NCBI GenBank assembly: GCA_021647315.1
Contig: JAKIUY010000010.1
Coordinates: forward strand, 1 to 64,000
Direction of reading: 5' to 3'
DNA: 64,000 nt
Origin: Victivallaceae bacterium
Lineage (GTDB): Bacteria; Verrucomicrobiota; Lentisphaeria; Victivallales; Victivallaceae
Shown: one piece after another, positions 7,093 to 17,100 of the stretch
Numbering within the stretch: the first letter of the stretch is position 1
Layout of the letters: each line of letters begins with the position of its first letter
Translations under genes and position numbers: made by a program
Notes under the pieces: generated by a model
What the model was told of the DNA's origin: nothing
The model's input: the letters and a program-made list of their open reading frames with translations, nothing else
Databases searched by the model: none

Positions 7093-9996
7093 ATGAAAAA
7101 AACTTTCTCTCTGATAATACTCTCCATGCTCGGTGTTGTTGCATTTGCTGGTACACCAGTCAATACAACGGCAACTAAATTAAATGGAAAAATTACCCTT
7201 GACGGCAAGCTTAATGAAACTGCCTGGCAACAGGCACCGACCAGCCGACCATTGGTTGAAATGAAAGGTGGCGGAGTTGTTGATAAAAATTTACAGACAA
7301 CCTTTAAGGTTCTTTACGACGAAACGGGAGTCTATTTCGGAATTCGAGCCAACGAGCCTGAAATAAAAAAACTTAAAAACAATACCCCGGTGATTCTGGA
7401 TGCCGCAGTATGGACTAATGATGATGTCGAAGTCTTTATTGATCCCATCGGGGATCGGGTAGAATATTATCAATTCGCGGCATCTCCGGGTGGCGCAAGA
7501 TGTGATCTATATTACATTGAAAGCGGCAATACCGGTAAAGCTGGCTATAATCCGGTGTGGCAGAGCAAAAGTTTTATCGGCAAGGATTATTATTCAACCG
7601 AAATTTTCATCCCGTTTGCGGCGTTGAATAACCGCAAACTTAAACCCGGCAAACAGGATTGGATTATCAGTGTTACTCGACAGCGTCTGGCCGGGAAAAA
7701 ATCCCGCTATACTCTGTTCAATACCGGTGGCAAGCAGGGGTTTCATAATATCAGTGCTTGGGGCAAAGTAAAAGGAATCACGGTGCCGGGCGGTAAATAT
7801 CAGCTTTATGCTGATAATCCGTCAGGCAGTGTTGGGAAAACCGCAACCGGATACAAAGCAAATCTGGCAATAAATGTATTGAATCGCGGCAAAAGCCGCA
7901 AGGTTACAGTTCAGGCTGACATTGATGGACAAAGCGTCAGGTCAACCGTTCAACTGTCCGGTAATAACGTTAAAACCATTGAACTGCCGCCACTTAAACT
8001 GGCAGTTCTGGGCAGTAAACAGGTTACATTTTCAATTATCGAACCAACCACGGGCATCCTGCTTTATACCAATATTGCGGTATTGAAACTTCAATATGAG
8101 CCGCTGGCATTGAATGTAACTCAACCAGTCTATCGGAACACCATCTACTTTACGCAGAAAATCAATAAGATAATTGCTACTGTAAAGTTGAATATGCCGC
8201 CATCAAAGCTTAATAATGCTAAACTTACAGCTCGTTTTATGACTGTCAAGGGCAGACAGTTATGGGGTGAAGATTATAAAATTGCCGCCGGTTCTGATAA
8301 AATAAATTTAACGATTCCGGCAACTAAACTGGCCATCGGAGATTATCGGTTAGAAGTCAAATTGTTCGATAAGCAGGATGCAGAGTTGGAAAAAACCGCG
8401 GTGGATATTTTTAAGCTGGGCAATGCGCTCGGGGTTGAAGTCAGAATCGACCGCAAAGGCAATACCGTAGTTAATGGTGTCCCGCTTTTCATTCGTGGCT
8501 GGTATGGTAGTTATATTTATCGGTTGTCACCCATCTCAATGGCGGGAATCAGAATGCCGCGTAGTATTAATTTTATGCTGGGTGGCGATAATGTTAACTC
8601 AACCAGACTGGGATTTTCCTACATGGTTGGTCTGTCACGTATTCCCGGGCTCGAAGCGGCTGCCAAGGCGCATAAAAAACTACCTGAATCAGTAAAGCAA
8701 GCAGTCTTGAAAAAAATTGCTGAAACTAAATATGACCGCAATGCTATCGGCTATTATTTGTCAGATGAACCGGAATGCCGCGGCTTGTCGCCGGAAACTT
8801 TACAGGAACTGTACCAGTTAGTTAAAAAGGCTGATCCTTACCGGCTGTGCATGATTGTCAGCCGGGCACCGGCTGAATATTGGCAGGCATGCGATGTTAT
8901 CTGTCCGCATCCTTACAATAATCCAATTATCAATCAAAAGGGTAAGCGGGTCTTCTCCGCGGATTACGCTGATATTCACCGTAAAATGCAGAGTGGTTAT
9001 AAAGCGATTGCCGGACAGGGGAAGGGGCTCTGGGTTATGCCGCAGATATTCTCTTACGGCTTTAACAATAAAGCTTCAGTTGAACCTGACTTCGAACAGG
9101 GGCGCTGGTCAATTTATTCAGGTGTCGCGAATCATGCCAACGGGGTTGTGCCGTTCATGTTCTGCAATTATTGGAATGACATTGAAAATCGCATTGGGGT
9201 AAGCTACATTTTTGAAACTCTGGCCTGGCTGGAACCGGCCTGGACTGAAGGCAGTGAACAGAAAACTTTGACTCGTTGTTCCAATGGCGGAGCCGTGGAT
9301 GTTATTACCAAAAAATATAGCTCAAACGGTCAATCACATCTCTATATTGTCGCAGCCAACCGTTCCGATAAAAAGACTAAAGTTAATTTTACTATATTTG
9401 GCGCTAACCGTTATAAACGGTTATTCGTACTGCGCGAAAACCGCACCATACGCTTAAAACAGGGAAAATTCAGTGACACTTTTGCGGTTAACGGAGTTCA
9501 TGTTTACACTACCTGTGACCAGATACCATATTTGAAAAGTCTGAAACAGATAAAAAGCGAAATTGCCGCGATAAAAAATTATCCGAAAAGCGGAAAAAAT
9601 TTGTTGCGCAATGGTAAAATCAACTGGCAGCGTGGCGTCAGTGGCCGTGATAACCGGATTTATGGTGATTCACTGGCTGATGGGAACTTTGACAGTGTCG
9701 GCTGGCAGCCGTGGTACGGTAATCGCAAAGAACTTAATCTGGTTTTCCCGGATGGGATTAAGTTCACTGAATTGACCTTTTATTCAAATAATATAAAAGC
9801 TGCCCGGCTCGAGGTCTGGCGTTTCGGTAAATGGCGTGAACTGGCAAAATGGGATGATATTCATCAATTCAAGACCACCTGGCAGGGAAAAATGCAGGAT
9901 ACAGTTAAACTACGACTGATGATTGATAAAGTAAGAGTTGGACGAAAAATCAGAGGTGGCACGATTCCATGCATAACTGAAATCGAGATAAAATAG
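7093..9996 (+). CDS. Secreted glycosidase-like protein with N-terminal CBM9-like domain
   Basis: Signal peptide MKKTFSLIILSMLGVVAFAG. Residues ~25-220 form a CBM9/DOMON-like carbohydrate-binding domain (ITLDGKLNETAWQQAP, VLYDETGVYFGIRA, DDVEVFIDP). A beta-sandwich linker follows. A TIM-barrel region with IGYYLSDEPECRGLSP at ~residue 550 resembles glycosidases of the GH42/GH2 clan; the acidic residues in DEPE are candidate catalytic residues (inference). The last ~120 residues (RIYGDSLADGNFDSVGW...) resemble an F5/8 type C-like discoidin fold. The protein would act at the cell surface on a polysaccharide. It starts 26 bp after repeat element A and is followed 12 bp later by the next gene, probably one transcript. 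Confidence 0.8.
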   Translation: MKKTFSLIILSMLGVVAFAGTPVNTTATKLNGKITLDGKLNETAWQQAPTSRPLVEMKGGGVVDKNLQTTFKVLYDETGVYFGIRANEPEIKKLKNNTPVILDAAVWTNDDVEVFIDPIGDRVEYYQFAASPGGARCDLYYIESGNTGKAGYNPVWQSKSFIGKDYYSTEIFIPFAALNNRKLKPGKQDWIISVTRQRLAGKKSRYTLFNTGGKQGFHNISAWGKVKGITVPGGKYQLYADNPSGSVGKTATGYKANLAINVLNRGKSRKVTVQADIDGQSVRSTVQLSGNNVKTIELPPLKLAVLGSKQVTFSIIEPTTGILLYTNIAVLKLQYEPLALNVTQPVYRNTIYFTQKINKIIATVKLNMPPSKLNNAKLTARFMTVKGRQLWGEDYKIAAGSDKINLTIPATKLAIGDYRLEVKLFDKQDAELEKTAVDIFKLGNALGVEVRIDRKGNTVVNGVPLFIRGWYGSYIYRLSPISMAGIRMPRSINFMLGGDNVNSTRLGFSYMVGLSRIPGLEAAAKAHKKLPESVKQAVLKKIAETKYDRNAIGYYLSDEPECRGLSPETLQELYQLVKKADPYRLCMIVSRAPAEYWQACDVICPHPYNNPIINQKGKRVFSADYADIHRKMQSGYKAIAGQGKGLWVMPQIFSYGFNNKASVEPDFEQGRWSIYSGVANHANGVVPFMFCNYWNDIENRIGVSYIFETLAWLEPAWTEGSEQKTLTRCSNGGAVDVITKKYSSNGQSHLYIVAANRSDKKTKVNFTIFGANRYKRLFVLRENRTIRLKQGKFSDTFAVNGVHVYTTCDQIPYLKSLKQIKSEIAAIKNYPKSGKNLLRNGKINWQRGVSGRDNRIYGDSLADGNFDSVGWQPWYGNRKELNLVFPDGIKFTELTFYSNNIKAARLEVWRFGKWRELAKWDDIHQFKTTWQGKMQDTVKLRLMIDKVRVGRKIRGGTIPCITEIEIK

Positions 9997-10008
9997 CAGA
10001 ATTTTTTT

Positions 10009-12177
10009 ATGGGAAATCATAATGTCATTTGGGACAGCCCAAGTAAAGATCACAATGGTTCAATGCCCATTGGGAACGGTGATGTCGGGCTAAACGTCTG
10101 GTGTGAAGAAAATGGTGATCTGCTTTTTTATATCAGTAAAACTGACCTTTGGAGTGAAAATGGCCGCTTATTGAAACTTGGGCGGGTACGAGTTAAGTTT
10201 ACTCCTACTCCATGCGTAGCAAATGGGTTATTCAGCCAAGTGCTTAATTTGCTTGATGGGGAAATTATTATTGTAATGGGACAAGGCAACTCTGCGACCA
10301 CACTTCGAGTATGGGTGGATGCTAATCTGCCAGTTATCAGAGTTGAAGCGAATAGCCCCGCTGAATTTGAATTAACTATAACTATTGAACCATGGCGCAC
10401 CCGGCGCCGGAAACTCAGCCGTGAAGAGTTACCCAGTGTTTATGGTTTTATTAATGCTGATTTTCCTGTCTATGTCGAACCGGATATTGTGGTTGATAAT
10501 AACCACAATAACATTGTCTGGTATCATAGAAATGAATATTCAGTATGGACAGACAATCTCAAGCTACAGGCACTGAATGAATTTGCCGAAGTTAATTCTG
10601 ACCCCCTCTTAAATCGTACTTTCGGGGCGTGTATAAAAGGGGCAGGGGTGGAGAGTGTGAATTCGACTACTTTGAAATCTGCAACTCCACAAACCAATTA
10701 TATTCTGTCAATATATCCACTATGTGCTCAAACTAAAACTGTTGAAGATTGGTTAGAACAGCTGGAAGAAATTGTAACAGGTGATTCCAATTATGATATT
10801 GAAGAGATGCGCTGCGAACATCGCAAGTGGTGGGCGACGTTTTGGAATAGAAGTTGGATTGAACTTTCAGGATTTCCGGAAGCTGAAAAAATTTCACAAG
10901 CTTATGCCTTGCAACGCTGGATAAACGCTTGTGGCGGACGTGGGGAGTTCCCCATCAAATTTAATGGCTCAATCTTTACTGTCGATGGGGTCGAAAACAG
11001 TGTCGCGCTTGATACCGATTATCGCCGTTGGGGTGGCTGTTATTGGTGGCAGAATACCAGACTGGCCTACTGGCCAATGCTCGCATCCGGCGATTTTGAT
11101 TTAATGGAACCACTGTTTAAGCTGTATCGCAATGCTCTAAATCTGGCAAAAGAACGAACCAAACTTTATTATGGGCATGAAGGGGCATTTTTCCCTGAAA
11201 CAATTAATTTTTGGGGTACGTATGCCAATGATAATTATGGCTGGAATCGTGACGGCATGAATGCCGGCGATATTAGCAATAACTTCATTCGTTACTACTG
11301 GCAGGGAGGGCTTGAGCTCTCTTTAATGATGCTGGACTTTTATCACCATGCGCCTGATGATAGTTTTGCCCGGGAAACACTTTTACCGCTGGCTTCGGAG
11401 ATTTTGACCTTCTACGATCAGCATTGGGGACGGGATAAAAATAACAGGATTCTTTTTGATCCCGCCATGGCTCTGGAAACCTATAATAAGGCCGTCAACC
11501 CCATTGTGGAAATTATCGCGATAAGTGAAGTAGTCAAAGGTATATTGAGATTACCTGAAACATTGACAACTGCGCAACAGAAAAAAAATTGGAAGCGTTT
11601 ATTGAATGAACTGCCAGAAATTCCCGCAGAAACTGTTGACGGGGAAAAAATATTAGCTCCGGCTGAATCATACAGCGGGTCACAGAATTTTGAAAACCCG
11701 GAACTATATGCTGTTTTTCCCTATCGGATATATGGTGTCGGCAAACCGGAATTGGGTATGGCATGTCGGACATTTGAACATCGTATTCACAAGAATAAAA
11801 ATTGCTGGGCGCAGGATGGCACGCAGGCTGCATTCTTAGGTTTGACTGAATTTGCCGCAGATGACGTTATATCACGAGTAGCTGATAAACACGCCGCAAG
11901 CCGTTTCCCGGCTTTTTGGGGGCCTAATTCTGATTGGATTCCAGATCAGGATCATGGCGGCAATATGTTGATGACCTTGCAGGCGATGTTAATGCATGTA
12001 GAAGGTGATGAAATATTGCTCTTTCCGTCATGGCCGAAAGAGTGGGATGTGAAATTTAAACTACATGCACCGCATGATACCATAATCGAAGGATCTTTAC
12101 GGGGTAACAAAGTAATATCGCTGAATATTGAGCCGGCTGGTCGGGAAAAAGATATAAGAAAAATGGAGATTGAATAA
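10009..12177 (+). CDS. DUF5703 / GH95-like (alpha/alpha)6-barrel protein
   Basis: The N-terminus (WDSPSKDHNGSMPIGNGDVG, FYISKTDLWSENGRLLKLGR) matches the DUF5703 family, which is built like GH95 alpha-fucosidases: a beta-sandwich domain, then a helical (alpha/alpha)6 barrel from ~residue 260 (RWINACGGRGEFPIKFNGSIF, YWWQNTRLAYWPML). The usual 720-800 aa length fits. No signal peptide is visible, so it should act in the cytoplasm on imported oligosaccharide, unlike its secreted neighbours. It lies 12 bp after the preceding gene with only a weak ribosome site, suggesting coupled expression. Fucosidase-like activity is inferred from fold family, not proven. Confidence 0.8.
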   Translation: MGNHNVIWDSPSKDHNGSMPIGNGDVGLNVWCEENGDLLFYISKTDLWSENGRLLKLGRVRVKFTPTPCVANGLFSQVLNLLDGEIIIVMGQGNSATTLRVWVDANLPVIRVEANSPAEFELTITIEPWRTRRRKLSREELPSVYGFINADFPVYVEPDIVVDNNHNNIVWYHRNEYSVWTDNLKLQALNEFAEVNSDPLLNRTFGACIKGAGVESVNSTTLKSATPQTNYILSIYPLCAQTKTVEDWLEQLEEIVTGDSNYDIEEMRCEHRKWWATFWNRSWIELSGFPEAEKISQAYALQRWINACGGRGEFPIKFNGSIFTVDGVENSVALDTDYRRWGGCYWWQNTRLAYWPMLASGDFDLMEPLFKLYRNALNLAKERTKLYYGHEGAFFPETINFWGTYANDNYGWNRDGMNAGDISNNFIRYYWQGGLELSLMMLDFYHHAPDDSFARETLLPLASEILTFYDQHWGRDKNNRILFDPAMALETYNKAVNPIVEIIAISEVVKGILRLPETLTTAQQKKNWKRLLNELPEIPAETVDGEKILAPAESYSGSQNFENPELYAVFPYRIYGVGKPELGMACRTFEHRIHKNKNCWAQDGTQAAFLGLTEFAADDVISRVADKHAASRFPAFWGPNSDWIPDQDHGGNMLMTLQAMLMHVEGDEILLFPSWPKEWDVKFKLHAPHDTIIEGSLRGNKVISLNIEPAGREKDIRKMEIE

Positions 12178-12421
12178 CTAGTGCCTATTCGAAAATGATC
12201 TACGAATAGCGAATTCGACTTGTCGTATTAAATTATAGTAAAATTCGACCATGGTTAATGTTTTTCGACATCTCATTCGGGATGAACTGGTAAATTATAT
12301 TATCTCCAAACCTACCGGTACTTATAGAGCAAGAAAGCATTGATTACGGAGTAAGTTATTCTTGTTTTTTGCTCAAGTGGTGCTTTAATATGTAAAAGAT
12401 AAATTTTAAAAGGTGTTAAAT
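12178..12421. other. Intergenic stretch with partial family A end and a long hairpin
   Basis: Two bases after the stop comes TAGTGCCTATTCG (12179-12191), similar to the family A end but without a matching right end; it forms a small hairpin TATTCG...CGAATA. A second hairpin has arms GAGCAAGAA (~12329) and TTCTTG...TTGCTC (~12374). The rest is AT-rich leader for the sulfatase. Confidence 0.4.
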
Positions 12422-13843
12422 ATGACTCAACCCAATATTATTTTGATTATCGCCGACCAATGGCGTGGGGATTGCCTCAGTGTTACTGGTCATGCCGGTG
12501 TGGATACCCCTAATCTGGATGTGCTGGCACGTCAGGGGATGGTTTTTAATCACGCCTATTCGTCGTGCCCATCATGTATTGCTGCTCGCGCATCGCTGTT
12601 TACCGGACTTGCCCCAAATTCACACGGACGTATTGGTTATAAGGATCAGATTGAATGGAATTATGCAAATATGCTGCCGCAACTGTTTAGTGACGCAGGG
12701 TATCAGACTCACTGTTCAGGCAAAACCCATTTTTATCCACAACGTAAACATTGTGGATTTCATTCGCATGACTCTTATGAAGGCAGTCAGAATTTTGATG
12801 GAACCTATGTTAATGATTATCGCGAATGGTTACGGGATCAAACGGGTGGGCAGTTCAATGAGTGGGATCATGGGATGAATGATAATTCCTGGATGGCACG
12901 GCCCAGTCAATTGCCTGAACATCTGCATAACAACTGGTGGACGATGAACACCGCGCTTGATTTTATTAAACGTCGTGACCGGACCCGACCATATTTTCTC
13001 AATATCTCTTTTCATCGCCCGCATCCGCCGATAGATCCGCCCCAAGCATTTTATGATATCTATAAAGATCGGAAAATTCCAGCCATTCCGGTTGGTGAAT
13101 GGGCCGCTGAGTATGCAGTTCCGGTAACCGGTCAGGCTACGCCTTACGGCCTGCTGCCTGAAGATGTTTTACTCCATTCACGCCGGGCATATTATGCTCA
13201 ATTAGCCCATATTGATAATCAAATCGGGCGCCTGTTGACCTCTTTTCGTAATTTGAATGAGCCGATGCCGCATATTATTTTTACCTCCGACCATGGAGAA
13301 ATGCTGGGCGATCATAATATGTTCTGTAAAAGTCTACCATACGAAGGTTCAGCTAGAATTCCGTTAGTGGTATTTAATGCTCAGGCAGAAAAGCAAGATA
13401 ATCCGATAAATGAACAGCCGACCGCGATTGAAGACATCTATCCACTGATTTTAAAATTGGGTGGAATTGATATTCCGCAAGGCATTGACGGTATCAATCC
13501 ACTGTCACGTCCGACTGGTAGTGATGAAGATAGTTATATTCATGCCGAACATAACTGGTGTGGCGATAAAAGCTGGCAGATGTTGACCGATGGTTGTGAA
13601 AAGTATATCTGGTGGACCCAGTCAGGCGAAGAACAGTTTTTCGACCTGGTTGTTGATCCTGAGGAGATGAATGATTTAGGGCAGGATAAGAGTTGTGCCA
13701 AGCGTCTGCGAGTGTGGCGTGAACGGTTGATTAATTATTTGGCAAAACGATCGGAAGATGAACTTTCAGACGGTAATAACTTGTTACCCGGCAAGGTTTT
13801 ATCATCAGTAAAACAATGGTTGGAGGTAGATGGGGCGAGCTGA
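12422..13843 (+). CDS. Sulfatase (formylglycine-dependent), C-X-A-A-R type active site
   Basis: A type I sulfatase that hydrolyses sulfate esters from glycans. It begins NIILIIADQWRGDCLSV, with metal-binding Asp in the first strand, then the maturation motif CIAARASLFTG (Cys-Ile-Ala-Ala-Arg). Here Ala replaces the usual Pro and the Cys must be converted to formylglycine. Later comes IIFTSDHGEMLGDH, the second metal site. Length 473 aa is usual. ATG 12422 is chosen because AGGTG lies 6 nt upstream; the in-frame GTG 12413 overlaps that site. No signal peptide is visible, so it seems cytoplasmic or exported by another route. No maturase gene is in the window. Confidence 0.92.
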   Translation: MTQPNIILIIADQWRGDCLSVTGHAGVDTPNLDVLARQGMVFNHAYSSCPSCIAARASLFTGLAPNSHGRIGYKDQIEWNYANMLPQLFSDAGYQTHCSGKTHFYPQRKHCGFHSHDSYEGSQNFDGTYVNDYREWLRDQTGGQFNEWDHGMNDNSWMARPSQLPEHLHNNWWTMNTALDFIKRRDRTRPYFLNISFHRPHPPIDPPQAFYDIYKDRKIPAIPVGEWAAEYAVPVTGQATPYGLLPEDVLLHSRRAYYAQLAHIDNQIGRLLTSFRNLNEPMPHIIFTSDHGEMLGDHNMFCKSLPYEGSARIPLVVFNAQAEKQDNPINEQPTAIEDIYPLILKLGGIDIPQGIDGINPLSRPTGSDEDSYIHAEHNWCGDKSWQMLTDGCEKYIWWTQSGEEQFFDLVVDPEEMNDLGQDKSCAKRLRVWRERLINYLAKRSEDELSDGNNLLPGKVLSSVKQWLEVDGAS

Positions 13844-13852
13844 TTGTATCAT

Positions 13853-14008
13853 GTTTGTAGTTCCGCCTTCAGGCGGTGTTTTTGTTTCGGTTGTTCGCTT
13901 TGCTCACCTGTCGCGACGCTCGAGGTAGCGAATATACTAATCTCCTTTGGAGATTAGGGACGCATCTGAAGATGCTGGGAAGCACCCACTGAAGTGGGAA
14001 TTACAAAC
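13853..14008. repeat. Intergenic palindromic element, family C copy 1
   Basis: Imperfect terminal repeats GTTTGTAGTTCC / GGGAATTACAAAC bound the block. Inside are CCGCCTtcAGGCGG, CTAATCTCCtttGGAGATTAG and CCCACTgaAGTGGG hairpins. The same arrangement occurs at 43314-43436. It fills most of the 303-bp gap after the sulfatase gene; the remaining ~140 bp show only AT-rich leader. Confidence 0.8.
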
Positions 14009-14146
14009 GAGCGTGTTTAAAGTTTGCAATAGTGTCAACTTATGGAAAAGATGATATATCAGCAACCAACTCTGAATGGGGTTGGACAAAAGGTGATATA
14101 GATTATCACAAAATTTCGTACATTAACAAAATAAGGATATGGGAAA

Positions 14147-17100
14147 ATGAAGATTAAACGATTACTGACTAAAATGATGATGGCTGGACTGTTAATTAAC
14201 TCTGTTTATGCGGCTCAGGTCGATAAGCCGGATAAGGTGACATTGTGGTCAGATAATTTTGATAAACTGGAATTGAATCAGGATCGTAACAGCGGTTGGG
14301 GGATTCCCGGTGATCCGCATGCAGTTTCGGTAACCGGAAAAAATGGTGTCATGATACTGACTGAGACCGGCAAACGCAGTTATGCGCATGTTCAACGTTA
14401 TGTGCCGTATGATCTACGTCAAAACGGTTTCCCATTCCTACAGGTAAAATTGAGTGCTGGTGCTGGGAAAATAAATATTGGTAATGCTTCAACTGGCGGT
14501 CAAACATTTGTTCAGGGCGTGCGGGGGCCTGGGTTATTCTCTGTAGACCTGCGTCATACCAGCGGTTTGTCGCATAAAAAGGCCGGTCGGTTCTGTGTTT
14601 CAATGATGGTGTTCGGACCGAATGGACGGAAACCGGGATCTGAAGTCAGTATTGACTGGATGAAGATGGTTTCAAGTGCAGATGATACGATTGACGTTAC
14701 GTTGGATGACCGTCAGAAGGCGGGCGAAGCTGGACATGGTTTTGTTTCGGTCGGCGATCGACTGCGGTTTAATCTGAACACTTCAGAAGCCTGCAATGGC
14801 GTTACGTTCAGGATTATGGATAGCAGAACGGGCAAGCCGTTAATGATTGATGGGCGCACTGAATTTATTGCCAGTACTGATGCCGATAATCAGGGGCGGG
14901 GCTGGAGTGTTGACGTGCCGATTACAGAAAAATCTCAAAAGAACTTTAAGACCTGGTATGAACGTCAAGGTAAAATTAATTCTGGTGCTGCCAAAACATT
15001 TATTGATGCTACGCTTAAAGGCGGTAAATATTCACGCCTGATCGGTATGATGCCGTATGGTTTTGATCTGTCTAAACAGGCTATTACGCCTGCAGCTGTG
15101 CAAAAACTGCTGGCGGGTAAAGTATTGCTTGCAACAAATTTTGATAGCCCGAAAGCTGACGGTTGGAAACCGATTGCTGGTGAAAACTGGGTGCGCAAAA
15201 ACGGTCGTTTCGGTGATCTGTCTGATGCTCTGGGTCCGAACGGGCTTGGTGTCTGGGCGGTAAACGGTCAAGCTTGGTGGGACGACTATAAATTCAGTGC
15301 CGATATGGCGCAGGAACTTGATGGTGTCGGATCGGTGTTTCTGGCGGTTCGTTTTCAGGATCCCAGCAACTATTATGCGTTGGAATGGCTGGCCAAAGGC
15401 AAAACCGATGATATCAGATTGATTCGCTGCAAAGCGGGTAATCGCTATGTAATCGCCACCTCTGAAGGTCACAAGCTGGATAAATTTCCATTTAACCTGG
15501 CGATTGCGGTTTCCGGCGACTATTTGACCGGTTTTGTCAATGGTAAACCGGTTGTAACTGGGTTTGCCGGTGATTTTGCCAAAGGCGGTATTGCACTGGG
15601 TGAAATAAACCGGAAAGTATTGATTGATGATGCAAAAGTTGAACGGATTGTCTCAAAAAGCAAATCATCAAGTTTTTTGCGTAATTGTAAATTCAGTTAT
15701 GGTTTGAAACCTAAATATTTCCTCCGGGATACCGGTAAGATGTCAATTCCATTTGTCATCAGCAACAGCAGCGATAAACCGTTTAACCAGATCAATGTTT
15801 CGATCGCCTTGGTTGAATATTCTGACGACCATAAACCTTCATTGACTTCAGCACAGACATTTTTTGAGGCGGTCAGTAAAAAAATTGCGAACCTGGCGTC
15901 GGGACAGTCTGAAACCGTTAATTTTGAACTTGATACCCGTTTGCTCAAACCGGGCGAATATCAGTTTAAAACCCAGGTTAGTCTGCCACGTGAAGGGCTG
16001 GTGCGGGATGAAGTGATAACAATCGGTATCGCCCGTAACTGGAACCCGGAACGTTTCAACTATTTCACCTGGAATATTCCGCAGAAAGAGTCCGATTTGC
16101 AGGATTATACCGAGCATGGTTTTACCATGGGCATCGGTGGTGGCAGAGCAACCCCTTTGGACTGGAAATATAAGGGCAAACCCATTCCGCCGGAAGCTAT
16201 TGTTAAACGTACTGGTGGTAAAAACAGCACTGGCGGTTTTCATCAACTTGACCTATGTCTTAAGTATGGTTTTATCGGCGGCACAAATTTGCTAAGCTCA
16301 TTTGGTAAAATATTCCCTGATGAGGTTTATGGGCTTAACCGGCGGGGCAAAAAAGATCTGAAAACCAGATTACCAGTGCCCTATAATAAAAGGTTCCATG
16401 ATTTTAGCGTTAATCTGGCAGAGACCTATGCCTTGAAATACAAAGATTATCAGGCTTATAGACTGATGAATATTAATACTGAAACTGAAAATCATAATCA
16501 TCCTGATTTTTCAGTGCAGGGCGAAGCTTTTACGAAAAAAGATTTTGGTGCGGCGGTGCCTGAAAATGCCCAGAACTCTTATGCGATGCCATACCCCCAG
16601 ATCCCGGGGCTGGTTAAAGATGGTATCATTGATGATAATCAGCTTATGTTACGTTTTTACCGGTGGTTTTGGATGCGGGGTGAAGGTTATAATACCATGG
16701 CGCTTGATATGAAAAAGGCGGTGAAAAAGGTTGCGCCGCAGATGGTTGTTTTTCATGACCCGGCTGAACGCATGCCGTTTATGCGTGACCGGCACGACGG
16801 CATAAATCCATGGGACTGGACCTATACGGCTCCCAACAGTCTGACCTTGACCTATAAAATTGAGGTGTTGCGTGCTATGGCTGAACCGGGTAACGATAAA
16901 ATTGTCAATTATGTCCAGATACTCTGGAAAAAGTGGATGGCTGGAGATATTGATCTCTGTCCATCAACAACTATAATTCGGCTTGGTCTATTAAATTCCG
17001 CCAGTCGTCCGGTCTATGCGGTTGGGCATTGGAATACCAACTGGATGCGCAAAAAACAGCATCTTGACCGTTGGGAAGGGGTTAAAGAACTCAATGATAA

